From: Candidatus Latescibacterota bacterium
GTDB lineage: Bacteria > JAAXHH01
NCBI GenBank assembly: GCA_022823465.1
Contig: JAJEHX010000028.1
Location: 91,156-155,155 of the forward strand
Direction: 5' to 3'
Length of the DNA stretch: 64,000 nt
In this document: piece after piece, positions 47,312 to 59,169 of the stretch
How positions within the stretch are numbered: the stretch's first letter is position 1
Layout: each line of letters starts with the position of its first letter
Notes under the pieces: model-generated
The model's input: the letters and a program-made list of their open reading frames with translations, nothing else
Databases searched by the model: none
What the model was told of the DNA's origin: nothing
Translations under genes and position numbers: made by a program

Positions 47312-48718
47312 ATGCGCGCATTCTTCAGTCACCTCTCGTCACACGGGCTCCGCGGTATCTCGGCCATGAAACTGCTGGCCGTGCTGGCCGCGCTGGTCTG
47401 CGGCGCCGGGACCGCCTTCGCCATGGCGGAGCACGAAAGCATCGCGGTCGAACCACCGGACCAGTTCGTGTTCAACACCATTTCGTTCATGCTCTGGGGC
47501 GCCTTGGTGATGTGGATGTGCGCGGGCTTCACCATGCTGGAATCCGGGTCGGTGCGGACCAAGAACGCCTCCATGATCTGCATGAAGAACATCGGCCTCT
47601 ATTCCATCGCGGGAATCGCCTACTATTTACTCGGCTACAATCTCATGTACGTCGACGTCGGTAGTTACATCGGATCCATCTCGCTGACCTATGGTCCGAC
47701 GGCCGACGAGGTCGCGCTGATCAACGGGACCGAAGGCGCCGCCTCGGAGGTGATCGCCCTGGGCTACTCCACCATGTCCGACTGGTTCTTCCAGATGGTC
47801 TTTGTGGCCACGGCCGCGTCCATCGTTTCAGGCGCGCTGGCGGAACGGGTCAAGCTCTGGTCGTTCTTTCTTTTCGTCCTGATCCTCACCGGGATCATCT
47901 ATCCCATCGTCGGCGCGTGGACCTGGGGAGAAGGATGGCTCAGCCAGCTGGGCTTCAAGGATTTCGCGGGCTCCACCATCGTGCACAGCACGGGCGGATG
48001 GGCGGCCCTGGCCGGCCTGATCGTCGTGGGCCCCAGGCTCGGCAAGTACCGGAAGGACGGCTCCGTCAAACCCACGCCGCCTTCCAACGTGCTGGTGGTT
48101 ACCCTGGGGGTCTTCATCCTCTGGCTGGGCTGGTTCGGGTTCAACGGCGGTTCGCAGCTGGCCCTGGGAAGCCCCCTTGACGCGGTGTCGATGAGCCACG
48201 TACTGGTCAATACGAACCTGGCGGCCGCGGCCGGCGCGCTCATGGCGCTGTTCTGCGCGCGGCCCGTCTTCGGCCGCACGGACCTTTTCGCCTGTCTGAA
48301 CGGCGCCATCGCGGGTCTGGTCTCGATTACCGCGGGGCCTGACATGGTCCAGCACTACTGGGCCATCATTATCGGGGCCATCGGCGGCGTCATCTGCACG
48401 GTCGGGATGAAACTGCTGGAATCGGTGCGGATCGACGACGTGGTCGGCGCCGTGCCCGCCCACCTGTTCGCGGGAGTCTGGGGTACGCTGGCGGTGTGTA
48501 TCGTGAGCGGGGGGAACCTGGGGGTGCAGCTGATCGGCATTCTGGCGATCGGCGCCTTCGTCTTCGTGGTATCCTGGGTGGTCTGGAAGCTGATCGATCT
48601 GGTCATGGCCGTCCGGGTAACGGCCCAGGTCGAACGACTGGGCCAGGACGTCGCGGAGCTCGGCATCGAGGCCTATCCCGAATTCGTGCTCACGCCCGAA
48701 GAACTGGACGAAGACTGA
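47312..48718 (+). CDS. amt: Ammonium transporter Amt
   Basis: The 468-residue membrane protein has a signal-like start and eleven membrane segments. Motifs: MWMCAGFTMLESGSVRTKNA, AGSTIVHSTGGWAAL with the first pore histidine and DDVVGAVPAHLFAGVWG with the second. It admits ammonium into the cell for assimilation. A hydrophilic C-terminal tail may bind a PII regulator, but no glnB/glnK is adjacent. ATG 47366 is an alternative start. Confidence 0.95.
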   Translation: MRAFFSHLSSHGLRGISAMKLLAVLAALVCGAGTAFAMAEHESIAVEPPDQFVFNTISFMLWGALVMWMCAGFTMLESGSVRTKNASMICMKNIGLYSIAGIAYYLLGYNLMYVDVGSYIGSISLTYGPTADEVALINGTEGAASEVIALGYSTMSDWFFQMVFVATAASIVSGALAERVKLWSFFLFVLILTGIIYPIVGAWTWGEGWLSQLGFKDFAGSTIVHSTGGWAALAGLIVVGPRLGKYRKDGSVKPTPPSNVLVVTLGVFILWLGWFGFNGGSQLALGSPLDAVSMSHVLVNTNLAAAAGALMALFCARPVFGRTDLFACLNGAIAGLVSITAGPDMVQHYWAIIIGAIGGVICTVGMKLLESVRIDDVVGAVPAHLFAGVWGTLAVCIVSGGNLGVQLIGILAIGAFVFVVSWVVWKLIDLVMAVRVTAQVERLGQDVAELGIEAYPEFVLTPEELDED

Positions 48719-48777
48719 GCGTCCCGCATGATCCGGGCGGCTGCTGTAGCACAAGGCGGCTGCTGTGGTACAAATGA

Positions 48778-48811
48778 AAACGGCGGCAACCGGTATCGGT
48801 TGCCGCCGTTT
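48778..48811. terminator. Strong bidirectional terminator after amt and rplQ
   Basis: AAACGGCGGCAACC and GGTTGCCGCCGTTT are perfect 14-base inverted repeats. It lies between the convergent ends of amt and the ribosomal cluster and can serve both. Confidence 0.85.
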
Positions 48812-48999
48812 CGTATTCCTTCGATTTTAACTGTGGGACGCTGAGGACGCGGAATCGCGGGATCAGGGACCAGCCATTTCCGCCGCCGCGTCCTACCTGC
48901 GCTCCTGCCTGTCGCCGCGTCATGACTGGCGCGCGTAGCCGGCACGGCGTCATACCAGCACAGCCTTCCGCCGGTACGTTTTCACCGCGCCGCGCTCAC

Positions 49000-49434
49000 T
49001 CAGTTGGTCTCTTCCTTCTCCGCCTGGTCTTCCTTCTTTTCATCCGCCGTCTCGGCGGCCTGTTCCTCCGTCGCGCCGTCCCGGTCGATCAACTCGAGTA
49101 TCGACATGTCCGCGGCGTCGCCCTGACGGTATCCGACGCGGACGATACGGGTGTACCCTCCTGGACGGTCGGCGTACCGGTCGGCCAGCGGGCCGAACAG
49201 CTTTGCCACCACGGATTCGTTGCGGATGACCCGAAGTACCTGCCGCCGGGCGTGCAGGTCATTGCGCTTGCCGAAGGTAATGAGCCGCTCCACGAGCCGG
49301 CGGACTTCCTTGGCCTTCGCCGTGGTGGTCTGTACGCGTTCTGAGTCCAGCACCGAAGCGGCCAGGTTGCTCAGCATCGCCTTGCGGTGGCTGGGAGAGC
49401 GGCTGAGACCGCGCCCCTGCTTTCGATGTCGCAT
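49000..49434 (-). CDS. rplQ: Ribosomal protein bL17
   Basis: Large-subunit protein L17, 144 residues, opening [20 protein letters not shown] and keeping the LERLI-type core ([20 protein letters not shown]). An extra acidic tail of about 25 residues ([20 protein letters not shown]) exceeds the usual length. It is the last gene of the alpha operon, just upstream of the shared terminator. Confidence 0.97.
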   Translation of the reverse strand: MRHRKQGRGLSRSPSHRKAMLSNLAASVLDSERVQTTTAKAKEVRRLVERLITFGKRNDLHARRQVLRVIRNESVVAKLFGPLADRYADRPGGYTRIVRVGYRQGDAADMSILELIDRDGATEEQAAETADEKKEDQAEKEETN

Positions 49435-49480
49435 TCCTTATGCTCCCAACTGCTCAAATGACCCGCCGCGGGCCATACGA

Positions 49481-50464
49481 TTACGTGTTTTCGGCTTCGA
49501 CGTACTCGTCGATGTCCATGCCGAATGAAAGTTCCATCTCCTGGAGGATCTGGCTCAATTCGGTCAGCGACTTGCGGCCGAAGTTCCGATACTTCAGCAT
49601 CTCGGTCTCGCTCTTCTGCACCAGGTCCGCCAGGGTCTTGATGTCCGCCGCCCTCAGGCAATTGCTGGAGCGAACCGACAGTTCCAGTTCCTCCACGTTC
49701 ATCTGCAGCATCTTCTTGATCTCTTCGAATTTCTCGTCCACCTCATCTTCCGGTTCCGAGAGGAACTGATCGTCGATCGAGACGAACAACTGGAGGTGGT
49801 TGCGCAGAATCTGGGACGCGGTCGACAGGGCGTCCTGCGGACCGACGCTCGCGTCGGTCCAGATTTCCAGCACGAGCCGGTCGTAGTCCGTACGCTGGCC
49901 GATACGCGTGTTCTCCACCTGGAAATTCACTCGCGTGACCGGGGTGAACATGGCGTCCATGGGGATAACGCCGATGGGCTGATCCGGTATCTTGTTCTGT
50001 TCGGCGATCACGTATCCCCGGCCGCTGTCGACGTGGATCTCCATTCTCAGCTGTCCGCCTTCGTCCAGGGAGGCGATATGAAGATCCGGATTTAGAATCT
50101 CCACGTCGATGTCGGTCTGTATGTCTTCGGCCGTAACGTCGCCCTTGCCTTCCGCTTCCAGCATCAGCGTCTTGGGTTCGTCGCTGTGCATTAGAAGCCG
50201 CAGTCCCTTGAGGTTCAGAATGATCTCGGCCACGTCTTCCACCACGTTCGGCATGGTGGAGAACTCGTGGGCGACTCCGTCGATGCGGACGCCGACCACG
50301 GCCGCACCAGGCAGGGAAGAAAGCAGGACCCTCCGGATGGAATTGCCGATGGTTGTCCCGAATCCCCGCTCCAGCGGTTCGATCACGAACTTGCTGTAGC
50401 CGTCGGTTAAGCTATCGTCTTCAATCAGCACGCCTCTCGGCATTTGGAAGTTCTTTAATTTCAT
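49481..50464 (-). CDS. rpoA: RNA polymerase subunit alpha
   Basis: The 327-residue alpha subunit scaffolds RNA polymerase. The N-terminal assembly domain shows [19 protein letters not shown] and [18 protein letters not shown]; the C-terminal domain (from about residue 250) contains [18 protein letters not shown] and [14 protein letters not shown], the DNA and activator-binding helices. Lies between rpsD and rplQ as in most bacteria. Confidence 0.98.
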   Translation of the reverse strand: MKLKNFQMPRGVLIEDDSLTDGYSKFVIEPLERGFGTTIGNSIRRVLLSSLPGAAVVGVRIDGVAHEFSTMPNVVEDVAEIILNLKGLRLLMHSDEPKTLMLEAEGKGDVTAEDIQTDIDVEILNPDLHIASLDEGGQLRMEIHVDSGRGYVIAEQNKIPDQPIGVIPMDAMFTPVTRVNFQVENTRIGQRTDYDRLVLEIWTDASVGPQDALSTASQILRNHLQLFVSIDDQFLSEPEDEVDEKFEEIKKMLQMNVEELELSVRSSNCLRAADIKTLADLVQKSETEMLKYRNFGRKSLTELSQILQEMELSFGMDIDEYVEAENT

Positions 50465-50524
50465 ATCGTTCGTCGCCCCTCATCGTGCTCGTCGAGTGAA
50501 CACAGGCATGTCAGTGTCGCGGCC

Positions 50525-51154
50525 CTATTTCGAATACAACTCGATGATTAACTGTTCCTGTACGGGTGTCGGTATGTTTTCTCGAATGGGTGCTTCCAGC
50601 AACCGTCCGGCCAGCGTGGTCTTGTCCAGATCCAGCCAGTTTACCGCCGGGCGCTGGTTCGCGGCGCTCAGGGAGGCATGAATGCAGTCGAGCTGGCGGC
50701 TCTTCTCCCTGACCTGAATGACTTCACCCGTACGGACGATATACGAGGGGATATTGACGATACGGTCGTTGACCAGGATATGGCGATGACGAACCAGTTG
50801 ACGGGCCGCCTTGCGCGACGGCGCGAAGCCGAGGCGGTAGACGATGTTGTCCAGCCGGGTTTCGAGCAGCTGCAGGAGGCGCTCGCCCGTGTTGCCCTTG
50901 GTCCGGGCCGCCTTCACGAAGTACGACCGGAACTGGCCTTCGCCGATACCGTACGTTTTACGCGTCTTTTGCTTTTCACGAAGACGGATCCCGTACTCGG
51001 TGGGTTTCCTCCGCCCGACGGACCCGTGCTGGCCCGGCGGGAACGCGCGGCGGTCCACCGCGCATTTCTCCGAAAAGCACCGATCGCCCTTCAGAAACAA
51101 CTTAACGCCTTCCCGTCGACAGATTCGACAGTTGGCATCCGTATAACGAGACAT
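50525..51154 (-). CDS. rpsD: Ribosomal protein uS4
   Basis: Small-subunit assembly protein S4, 209 residues from ATG 51154. It is the zinc-binding (C+) type: Cys9, Cys12, Cys26 and Cys31. The RNA-binding region [20 protein letters not shown] is intact. An upstream in-frame start at 51184 adds residues not found in the family. Confidence 0.98.
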   Translation of the reverse strand: MSRYTDANCRICRREGVKLFLKGDRCFSEKCAVDRRAFPPGQHGSVGRRKPTEYGIRLREKQKTRKTYGIGEGQFRSYFVKAARTKGNTGERLLQLLETRLDNIVYRLGFAPSRKAARQLVRHRHILVNDRIVNIPSYIVRTGEVIQVREKSRQLDCIHASLSAANQRPAVNWLDLDKTTLAGRLLEAPIRENIPTPVQEQLIIELYSK

Positions 51155-51235
51155 GTTTGCTCCTAACACGCACGACCCGGGCACGTACGCCGGTTGGTCC
51201 TTAAGACCCCCTGGCGTATCCCTGGTGTTTCGCGA

Positions 51236-51631
51236 TCAGACGCGACGCCTCTTCGGAGGCCGGCATCCATTGTGGGGAATAGGGGTTACGTCCTTGATAG
51301 CGGAAATCTCGAGGCCCGCGGCCTGCAAAGCCCGAATGGCCGACTCGCGGCCGGCGCCGGGTCCCTTCACCCAGACCTCGACGCGCTTCAGCCCCAGTTC
51401 GATGGCTTCCTTTGCCGCGGCCTCCGCGGCGATCTGCGCGGCAAAAGGCGTACTCTTCCGGGAGTTGCGGAACGTGCCTCCCTTGCCGCCGCTCGACCAG
51501 CTGATCGTGTGTCCCTGCAGATCGGCGAGGGTAACGATCGTATTGTTGAACGTCGCCTTGATATGGGCTACACCGATGGAATCTATGTGCCGGTCGCGCT
51601 TGCGGGCGCGACTTCGCCTAGCATTAGCCAA
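51236..51631 (-). CDS. rpsK: Ribosomal protein uS11
   Basis: Platform protein S11, 131 residues. Core [35 protein letters not shown] and the C-terminal [20 protein letters not shown] are all typical. N-terminus has the arginine-rich start. Spacing to rpsM and rpsD is normal for the operon. Confidence 0.98.
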   Translation of the reverse strand: MANARRSRARKRDRHIDSIGVAHIKATFNNTIVTLADLQGHTISWSSGGKGGTFRNSRKSTPFAAQIAAEAAAKEAIELGLKRVEVWVKGPGAGRESAIRALQAAGLEISAIKDVTPIPHNGCRPPKRRRV

Positions 51632-51661
51632 CCTTCTACCTCCACGGATTAAAGTGAGTTC

Positions 51662-52039
51662 CTAGGTCTTTTTGCGCCTCGCACCGATGGTGCGCCGGGG
51701 TCCCTTTCGTATGCGGGAATTGGTACGGGTCCGCTGCCCCCGCACAGGCAACCCGCGGCGATGACGCAGGCCCCGGTAACATCCGATATCCATCAATCGG
51801 CGGATATTGAACGTGATGTCGCCGCGCAACGCGCCTTCGACCTGGTAGTCGTTCTCGATGCTCTGGCGAAGCTTCGTGATCTCCCGGTCGGTCAGGTCCC
51901 TGACGCGGGTTTCCGGGTCGATGCCGGTCGCTTCAAGCACCTTGCGGGCGGTAGTAAGTCCTATTCCAAAAATGTAGGTGATGCCGATCTCCACACGCTT
52001 GTCGCGGGGAAGATCGATTCCGGCAATACGTGCCACCAT
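51662..52039 (-). CDS. rpsM: Ribosomal protein uS13
   Basis: S13 of the subunit head, 125 residues; contacts tRNA and L5. Motifs [34 protein letters not shown] and the basic tail [20 protein letters not shown] are standard. Confidence 0.98.
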   Translation of the reverse strand: MVARIAGIDLPRDKRVEIGITYIFGIGLTTARKVLEATGIDPETRVRDLTDREITKLRQSIENDYQVEGALRGDITFNIRRLMDIGCYRGLRHRRGLPVRGQRTRTNSRIRKGPRRTIGARRKKT

Positions 52040-52063
52040 GCCCTCCTTGGCAACGAGTCGCTG

Positions 52064-52177
52064 CTATCCTTGCCGCTGCTTGTGGCGCGGGTTGCGACAG
52101 AGCACACGCACGACGCCCCTGCGGCGAATGACCTTGCAGTGTTCACAGATTTTCTTTACCGAAGCGCGTACTTTCAT
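52064..52177 (-). CDS. rpmJ: Ribosomal protein bL36
   Basis: The 37-codon gene (too short for routine calling) encodes [20 protein letters not shown] and then [13 protein letters not shown]. Zinc ligands Cys11, Cys14, Cys27 and His32 mark the C+ type. Located between infA and rpsM as usual. Confidence 0.97.
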   Translation of the reverse strand: MKVRASVKKICEHCKVIRRRGVVRVLCRNPRHKQRQG

Positions 52178-52262
52178 CTTCCGATCCTTAAGTTACGGTT
52201 TGTTTCCGGCTGCGCCTGATACTCCTCTACAACCGGACCCCGGATGCAGTCCTGCCCGGAGT

Positions 52263-52481
52263 TCACTTGTAACGGTACGTAATCCGGCCACGCGTCAGAT
52301 CGTAGGGCGACAACTCGACCATGACCTTGTCGCCGGGCAGGATCTTTATGAAGTTCATTCGAACCTTGCCGGATATATGTGCCAGGACCCTGTGGCCGTT
52401 TTCCAGTTCAACGCGGAACGACGCATTGGGCAGAGGCTCCACCACCGTACCTTCCACCTGTACCGGGGGCTCTTTCGGCAT
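52263..52481 (-). CDS. infA: Translation initiation factor IF-1
   Basis: A 72-residue OB-fold protein: [20 protein letters not shown], then [20 protein letters not shown] and [21 protein letters not shown] 52481 is preferred to 52490. The map gene usually found between adk and infA is missing here. Confidence 0.97.
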   Translation of the reverse strand: MPKEPPVQVEGTVVEPLPNASFRVELENGHRVLAHISGKVRMNFIKILPGDKVMVELSPYDLTRGRITYRYK

Positions 52482-52551
52482 GCGAATCAACCTTTCACCA
52501 ATCAGCCGCGCCCGATTGCGACGGCGACCGTGGTCGGTTTTCCGGCTCCGT

Positions 52552-53109
52552 TCACGCGGTCCGGACCAGACTCCTCAGAATGCGTTGCGTCACTTCCTCC
52601 AGCGAACCATCGCCGTCTATCCGCTTTAAAACGCCCGCCCCGTCATAGTAATCGACGAGCGGGGCCGTCACCTTCCTGTAGATCCTCAACCTGTGCCGGA
52701 TCGTCTCCGGCGTGTCGTCCGTCCGATGCCTGTTGAGCAGGCGGTCAATCACCGTGCTGTCGGGCACCTCGATGTTCAGCACCGCGTCCACGGGCGCTTC
52801 CATGCGCCGCAGGGCTTCTTTCAGGAAATCGGCCTGGTGCCGGTTCCGGGGGAAGCCGTCCAGTATGAACCCCGACGCGCAGTCCGCTTCCCGCACCCGG
52901 TCTTCCAGTATGGCCTGCGTGATTTCATCCGATACCAGTTCGCCCCTGTTCACGAATTCCGATATCCTGCGCCCGACCGGTGTACCTTCCTCCATCTCCC
53001 GCCGCAACAGATCGCCCGTAGAAATGTGCGGAATCCCGAACTTCTTCGACAGCCTGGTTGCCTGCTCGCCTTTTCCCGCCCCCGGCGTTCCAAGTAAAAT
53101 AAGTCGCAT
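52552..53109 (-). CDS. adk: Adenylate kinase, short form, with altered P-loop
   Basis: Adenylate kinase converts ATP and AMP to two ADP. From ATG 53109 it has 185 residues, the short form without the zinc-lid insert ([17 protein letters not shown]). The AMP site is [21 protein letters not shown] and the NMP lid [10 protein letters not shown]. The P-loop reads [10 protein letters not shown]: Lys13 is present but the normal Thr15 is Glu. Otherwise intact. Confidence 0.93.
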   Translation of the reverse strand: MRLILLGTPGAGKGEQATRLSKKFGIPHISTGDLLRREMEEGTPVGRRISEFVNRGELVSDEITQAILEDRVREADCASGFILDGFPRNRHQADFLKEALRRMEAPVDAVLNIEVPDSTVIDRLLNRHRTDDTPETIRHRLRIYRKVTAPLVDYYDGAGVLKRIDGDGSLEEVTQRILRSLVRTA

Positions 53110-53176
53110 AACCTGCTCTAACCTGCTCACCTGGCGCCAGGCCGCCTCAAGGCGCCTGGAACGGACGTTCCGAAGC

Positions 53177-54498
<1,322 letters not shown>

Positions 54499-54502
<4 letters not shown>

Positions 54503-54945
54503 CCGGAGATCACCTCGACCGAACCGCCTGCCGCCTCGATTTTCTTCCGCGCCGTCTCACTCACCTTGTGCACGCTTACCTTCACGGGCCCTTCGATTTC
54601 GCCATCGCCGAGCAGCTTGACCGGGTCCGTCGATTTCCGGACCAGGTTCCGGTCCGCCAGCGCACCGGCGTCCACGACGATCTCTTCGTCCCATCCTTCC
54701 AGATCACGCAGGTTGACGATCTGGTAGACCTTGCGGAAGATGTTGGTGAAGCCCCGCTTGGGCAACCGGCGCACGAGGCGCATCTGCCCGCCTTCGAAGG
54801 AAGGATGGATCTTCTTGCCCGACCTGGCACGTTGTCCCTTATGCCCCCTGCCGGCCGTCTTGCCTGTGCCGGAACCGGGTCCCCTGCCCAGGCGCTTGAC
54901 CTTGCGCACCGAGCCGGAGGCGTGTTTCAAACTGCCGCCATTCAT
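54499..54945 (-). CDS. rplO: Ribosomal protein uL15
   Basis: Large-subunit protein L15, 148 residues: RVKRLGRGPGSGTGKTAGRG-like start (KRLGRGPGSGTGKTAGRGHK), KIHPSFEGGQMRLVRRLPKR and GFTNIF, then a C-terminal RNA-binding core. The overlap with secY suggests coupling. Confidence 0.97.
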
Positions 54946-54980
54946 AACAGCCGTCTTCCTTTCTTCATGAAACCCGCCGG

Positions 54981-55178
54981 CTATTCGTCATCCGTCGTGA
55001 TGGTTTCCACTTCAACCAGGTGGCCGACGCGGGCGATCATGCCCTGTATCTGCGGTGTATCGTCATGCACGGCGCTGTGGTGTAACCGCCGTATGCCCAG
55101 CGCTTCCAGGGTCCGTTTCTGCCGCCGGTGCCTCCCGATGGCGCTTCTTCTCTGTGTAATACGCAGCCGCGTCGCCAT
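54981..55178 (-). CDS. rpmD: Ribosomal protein uL30
   Basis: L30, 65 residues: LRITQRRSAIGRHRRQKRTL, GIRRLHHSAVHDDTPQIQGM and VGHLVEVE. Slightly longer than the usual 60 because of an acidic C-terminus (ETITTDDE). Confidence 0.95.
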   Translation of the reverse strand: MATRLRITQRRSAIGRHRRQKRTLEALGIRRLHHSAVHDDTPQIQGMIARVGHLVEVETITTDDE

Positions 55179-55181
55179 AAA

Positions 55182-55685
55182 CTACCCTTTCAGTTCCTCT
55201 ATATCCACGTTGCGCGCGTCGGCGATTTCGGAGGCCACCTTCAGGTCGAGCAGGCCCTGCAGAGTCGCCTTGGCCACGTTGTAGGGGTTCGACGAACCGA
55301 TCGACTTCGTGAGTATATTATGAATGCCCGCGGATTCCAGCACAGCGCGGGCCGCGTCGCCGGCGATAACGCCCGTTCCGGGTGACGCCGGCTTCAGGAT
55401 CACCTCCGCCGCGCTGAACCTCCCGATGACGTCGTGGGGGATCGTGCCGTTGACCACCGGTACCCTGTGCAGATGCTTCCGGGCGGTTTCCGTCGCTTTG
55501 CGGATCGCTTCGGACAGTTCCAGGGCCTTGCCCATGCCCAGGCCCACGTGGCCGTTGCCGTCGCCCACCGCGATCAACGCGTTGAAGCTGAACGTACGGC
55601 CGCCCTTGACGACCTTGGCAACCCGGTTGATATCGACCAGACGTTCCGACGACAGATCGAATTCATCGGGATTGATTCTCGGCAA
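55182..55685 (-). CDS. rpsE: Ribosomal protein uS5
   Basis: S5, 167 residues, ribosomal fidelity protein: [38 protein letters not shown] and [20 protein letters not shown]. Start and spacing normal in the spc operon. Confidence 0.98.
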   Translation of the reverse strand: MPRINPDEFDLSSERLVDINRVAKVVKGGRTFSFNALIAVGDGNGHVGLGMGKALELSEAIRKATETARKHLHRVPVVNGTIPHDVIGRFSAAEVILKPASPGTGVIAGDAARAVLESAGIHNILTKSIGSSNPYNVAKATLQGLLDLKVASEIADARNVDIEELKG

Positions 55686-55751
55686 TTTCTACTCCCTTCA
55701 TCAGATATGAAACGCCCGGACGCCCGGACGTACCGGCGCGCAGCGCGGATT

Positions 55752-56126
55752 TCAGAAATCCAGTCCGCTTTCGCGCACGCCGTCCGCCAGGGCCTTCACC
55801 CGGCCGTGAAACAGGTATCCGCCGCGGTCGAAGGTCACGCTGGACACGCCCTGCGCCTTCATCTTTTCTCCCAGCACCTGCCCCACGAGCCTGCTCTGCG
55901 CCTTCCGGTCCATGCCCGACTCCAGTTTCTCCCTGATCTCGGGCGTCTTGGTGGAGAGGGACAGCAGGGTGGCGCCCGCCGCATCGTCGATGACCTGGGC
56001 GTATATGTGCTTGAGACTCCTAAAAACGTTCAGGCGCGGCCGGGCCGCGTCGCCTCGGATGGACTTTCTCACGCGGCGATGGCGGACCTTCCGCATTCTG
56101 GCTCTCTGCAGCGTTTTCTTGGCCAT
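55752..56126 (-). CDS. rplR: Ribosomal protein uL18
   Basis: L18, 124 residues; binds 5S rRNA. RLNVFRSLKHIYAQVIDDAA, GATLLSLSTKTPEIR and the C-terminal DRGGYLFHGRVKALADGVRE are characteristic. Confidence 0.97.
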   Translation of the reverse strand: MAKKTLQRARMRKVRHRRVRKSIRGDAARPRLNVFRSLKHIYAQVIDDAAGATLLSLSTKTPEIREKLESGMDRKAQSRLVGQVLGEKMKAQGVSSVTFDRGGYLFHGRVKALADGVRESGLDF

Positions 56127-56146
56127 GATACTACACCAGTCTCCCG

Positions 56147-56683
56147 TCAGGCGCCGGTCTTGCCGGCCTTCCTGCGTACCTGTTCGTTGTCGTACCGTAT
56201 GCCCTTGCCCTTGTACGGTTCCGGTTTCTTGAAGGACCGGATCACCGCGGCTACCTGGCCTACGAGTTGCTTGTCGACGCCCCGGACCGTTATCCGGTTG
56301 CCGCCCGTGACCTCGAGGTCCACGTCGGGAGGCGCCTGGAAGATCACGGGATGGGAATAGCCCAGGCTGAGGGTCAGGTTCCTGCCCTTCAGTTCCGCCC
56401 GGTAGCCCACGCCGATGATTTCGAGCGTCCGGTCGAACCCGCTGACGACGCCTTCCACCATGTTGGCGATCAGCGAACGGTTCAGGCCGTGCAGGGCGCG
56501 CGACTGCCTGGATTCGTTTTGACGTCCCACCACCAGGTGGCCGTCTTCCAGGACGGCGCTGATCTGGGTGGGGATCCGGTGGGAGAGCTCGCCCTTCGGA
56601 CCCTTCACCTTGACGGTCCGGTCGTCTATCGAGACCTGGACCCCGTCCGGGATAGCAATGGGAAGTTTACCTATTCGTGACAC
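56147..56683 (-). CDS. rplF: Ribosomal protein uL6
   Basis: L6, 178 residues, two-domain protein near the factor-binding centre: MSRIGKLPIAIPDGVQVSID, VKGPKGELSHRIP and KPEPYKGKGIRYDNEQVRRK at the end. Confidence 0.98.
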   Translation of the reverse strand: MSRIGKLPIAIPDGVQVSIDDRTVKVKGPKGELSHRIPTQISAVLEDGHLVVGRQNESRQSRALHGLNRSLIANMVEGVVSGFDRTLEIIGVGYRAELKGRNLTLSLGYSHPVIFQAPPDVDLEVTGGNRITVRGVDKQLVGQVAAVIRSFKKPEPYKGKGIRYDNEQVRRKAGKTGA

Positions 56684-56707
56684 CCCGACTCCTTCCGGTA
56701 TTCCGGA

Positions 56708-57106
56708 CTACCAGACGTAGCACAGCACTTCGCCGCCCGTGTTCAACTGACGGGCTTCACGGTCCGTGACGATACCCCTGGGCGTGCTCAATATGGCCAC
56801 GCCGAGTCCGTTCAGCACCCTGGGCAGGCGGTCGGACTTGACATATACGCGCCGGCCCGGCTTGCTGATGCGCTTGAGCGTGGAAATGATCGATTCTCCC
56901 ACCGGTCCGTACTTGAGGTATATCCGGATGACGCCCTGTTTCCCGTCCTCAACCTCGGTATAGTGGCTGATGAACTTCTGGTCCAACAGGATACGGGCGA
57001 TCTCCGCCTTCACCTTCGAAGCCGGCACTTCGACCCTCGGATGCTTCGCCTGGCACGCATTGCGTATCCGGGTCAGCATGTCCGCGATCGGATCTGTCAT
57101 TGACAT
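56708..57106 (-). CDS. rpsH: Ribosomal protein uS8
   Basis: S8 is a central 16S assembly protein. From ATG 57106 ([17 protein letters not shown]) it has 132 residues; an earlier start at 57127 gives extra residues with no family support. The end [11 protein letters not shown] is typical. Confidence 0.97.
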   Translation of the reverse strand: MSMTDPIADMLTRIRNACQAKHPRVEVPASKVKAEIARILLDQKFISHYTEVEDGKQGVIRIYLKYGPVGESIISTLKRISKPGRRVYVKSDRLPRVLNGLGVAILSTPRGIVTDREARQLNTGGEVLCYVW

Positions 57107-57140
57107 CTTGCGGTTCTCCCTGAGCAACAGCCCCGTGTTT

Positions 57141-57326
57141 CTACCAACTGGCCTTTGTCACGCCCGGAATCTCGCCCTGCAGGGCCAGCGTCCGGAAACA
57201 GATGCGACAGATCCCGAAGCGGCGCATATAGGCGCGGGGACGGCCGCACTGCCTGCAGCGGCTGTACGCGCGCACCTTGTATTTCGGCCTTCTCTTCGCC
57301 TTTGCGATCAATGACTTCTTGGCCAC
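57141..57326 (-). CDS. rpsN: Ribosomal protein uS14, zinc type
   Basis: S14, 61 residues, short zinc-binding form with Cys24, Cys27, Cys40 and Cys43. [20 protein letters not shown] start and [11 protein letters not shown] end are standard for the C+ type. Confidence 0.97.
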   Translation of the reverse strand: MAKKSLIAKAKRRPKYKVRAYSRCRQCGRPRAYMRRFGICRICFRTLALQGEIPGVTKASW

Positions 57327-57383
57327 TCGTCCCCCTCTCGATGATTCCGATGCCCGGCTCGAAACGGCCGGGCCGTTCGTACC

Positions 57384-57932
57384 CTACACCGGCTGGTCCC
57401 TGAAGGGCATGCCGAGATGCCTGAGCAGCTCCGCACTCTCTTCGTCGGTGCCCGCCGAGGTTACAATCGTGATGTCCATGCCCCGGAACAGATCGACCCC
57501 GTCGTAGTCGATCTCCGGAAAAATCGTCTGTTCGGTCAGCCCCAGGGTGTAATTGCCCCGGCCGTCGAAGGACCGCGTCGACACGCCCCGAAAGTCGCGT
57601 ATACGGGGTATCGCCACGTTGATCAGGCGATCCAGGAACTCGTACATGCGGGTGTCCCTGAGCGTCACCCGGCAACCGACGGGCATGCCTTCCCGGATCT
57701 TGAAATTCGAAATGGATTTCCTGGCCCGGGTCACCACGGCCTTCTGGCCGGTGATCGCCGTCAATTCCGATACCGCGCTGTCCAGCAGGCTGGCGTTCTG
57801 CGAACCCTCGCCCACGCCCATGTTCAGGACCACTTTTTCAACACGGGGCACCTGCATGGTGTTGCCGTAGCCGAAATGCTGCAGAAGCGCGGATTTGATC
57901 TCGCTATTGTATTGTTCTTTCAGACGTGCCAT
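57384..57932 (-). CDS. rplE: Ribosomal protein uL5
   Basis: L5, 182 residues, binds 5S rRNA and contacts P-site t[43 protein letters not shown] and [20 protein letters not shown] are intact. Confidence 0.98.
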   Translation of the reverse strand: MARLKEQYNSEIKSALLQHFGYGNTMQVPRVEKVVLNMGVGEGSQNASLLDSAVSELTAITGQKAVVTRARKSISNFKIREGMPVGCRVTLRDTRMYEFLDRLINVAIPRIRDFRGVSTRSFDGRGNYTLGLTEQTIFPEIDYDGVDLFRGMDITIVTSAGTDEESAELLRHLGMPFRDQPV

Positions 57933-57945
57933 ACTCGTTTACCTG

Positions 57946-58170
57946 TTATCCTTCGGCGATCACTTTCACGTTGGATGCGTGCATGGGGGCCTCTTTCTCC
58001 AGCCGGCCGCCCTGCGGATTGGTCTGGGTGGGCTTGGTATGGCGCGTAACGAAATTCAGGCCTTCCACGATCACCTTGTTTTTCTCCGGCAGCACTTTCA
58101 ATACTCTTCCGGTTTTGCCCCGGGTCGCGCCGGTAAGCACTACCACGGTATCGCCCTTCTTGACGTGCAT
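57946..58170 (-). CDS. rplX: Ribosomal protein uL24, short
   Basis: L24 initiates large-subunit assembly. The KOW motif region reads [20 protein letters not shown], followed by [20 protein letters not shown] and a short end SNVKVIAEG. At 74 residues it lacks the C-terminal extension of the 100-residue E. coli protein, as in many other phyla. Confidence 0.96.
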   Translation of the reverse strand: MHVKKGDTVVVLTGATRGKTGRVLKVLPEKNKVIVEGLNFVTRHTKPTQTNPQGGRLEKEAPMHASNVKVIAEG

Positions 58171-58206
58171 CTAAGCTGCTCCTTCCATCCGGCGGGCTCG
58201 GGGACC

Positions 58207-58575
58207 CTACAGAACCTCCGGGGCGAGTGAAACGATGCGGGTGTATTCCCGCTCGCGCAGTTCCCGGGCGACGGGGCCGAAAATGCGCGTGCCCCTCGGT
58301 TCGCCCTGGTCATCGATCAGTACGGCCGCGTTCTCGTCGAACCGGATGTAGGACCCGTCGCGGCGGCGCACCTCCTTGCGGACCCGCACGACCACGGCTT
58401 TCACCACTTCGCCCTTCTTCACCGAACCGCCGGGAGCGGCTTCCTTCACCGATCCCACGAACCGGTCTCCCACGCTGGCGTACCGCCGGCCGGTTCCGCC
58501 CAGGACCTTGATGCAACGGACCTGTCGGGCGCCCGTGTTGTCGGCGACGTTAAGCCAGGTATACTCTTGAATCAT
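58207..58575 (-). CDS. rplN: Ribosomal protein uL14
   Basis: L14, 122 residues: [40 protein letters not shown] and [20 protein letters not shown]. Highly conserved; start beyond doubt. Confidence 0.98.
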   Translation of the reverse strand: MIQEYTWLNVADNTGARQVRCIKVLGGTGRRYASVGDRFVGSVKEAAPGGSVKKGEVVKAVVVRVRKEVRRRDGSYIRFDENAAVLIDDQGEPRGTRIFGPVARELREREYTRIVSLAPEVL

Positions 58576-58621
58576 CTTTGATCCGTCCTGTTCACCGCTT
58601 TCCGGAACCGGCGCCGGAAAA

Positions 58622-58885
58622 CTAGACCTGTTCCGCGCGCTGGATGACTTCCGTCAGCCGCCAGCGCTTGTTCTTGCTCATCGGACGCGTCTCTGTCACC
58701 CGGACGATGTCGCCGATCCGGCACGTCTGCTCTTCGTCGTGGACCGTCAGCCTGGTCGTGCGCCGCACGTACCTGCCGTAGAAGGGATGCTTCACCGTCC
58801 GCTCCACGGCGATGGTAATGGTCTTCTCCATCTTGTTGCTGGTCACGCGTCCCACGCGGTTCTTCCTGTGTCCCCGCTCCTTCAT
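58622..58885 (-). CDS. rpsQ: Ribosomal protein uS17
   Basis: S17, 87 residues: [40 protein letters not shown] and [20 protein letters not shown]. Overlaps rpmC by four bases. Confidence 0.97.
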   Translation of the reverse strand: MKERGHRKNRVGRVTSNKMEKTITIAVERTVKHPFYGRYVRRTTRLTVHDEEQTCRIGDIVRVTETRPMSKNKRWRLTEVIQRAEQV

Positions 58886-59142
58886 GCGTCATCTCCCGGA
58901 TCGTCCTGCCCGTCTTCCCGGTTCTGCCCGTCCCCTGCCCGGATGGAACGGATATTCAGTTCATCCTCGTGCAGGAGCGTGAGAATCCGGGCGATTTCCC
59001 GGCGCGACGACGAGATGCGCTTCGCATCCGCCATCTGCCGCGTCGCCTTCTGAAAGTTCAGGTTGAAGATCTCTTCCTTCAATTCGGCCACCCGGTCATG
59101 CAGTTCCGTCTCGGACAGCTGCCGAAGTTCGTATAGTTTCAT
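58882..59142 (-). CDS. rpmC: Ribosomal protein uL29
   Basis: L29, 86 residues: [20 protein letters not shown], then [20 protein letters not shown]. The last 20 residues form an acidic, glycine-rich tail beyond the usual 65-residue length. Confidence 0.95.
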   Translation of the reverse strand: MKLYELRQLSETELHDRVAELKEEIFNLNFQKATRQMADAKRISSSRREIARILTLLHEDELNIRSIRAGDGQNREDGQDDPGDDA

Positions 59143-59169
59143 GCCTTCCCTTCCTCGAGAACGGGCCTG

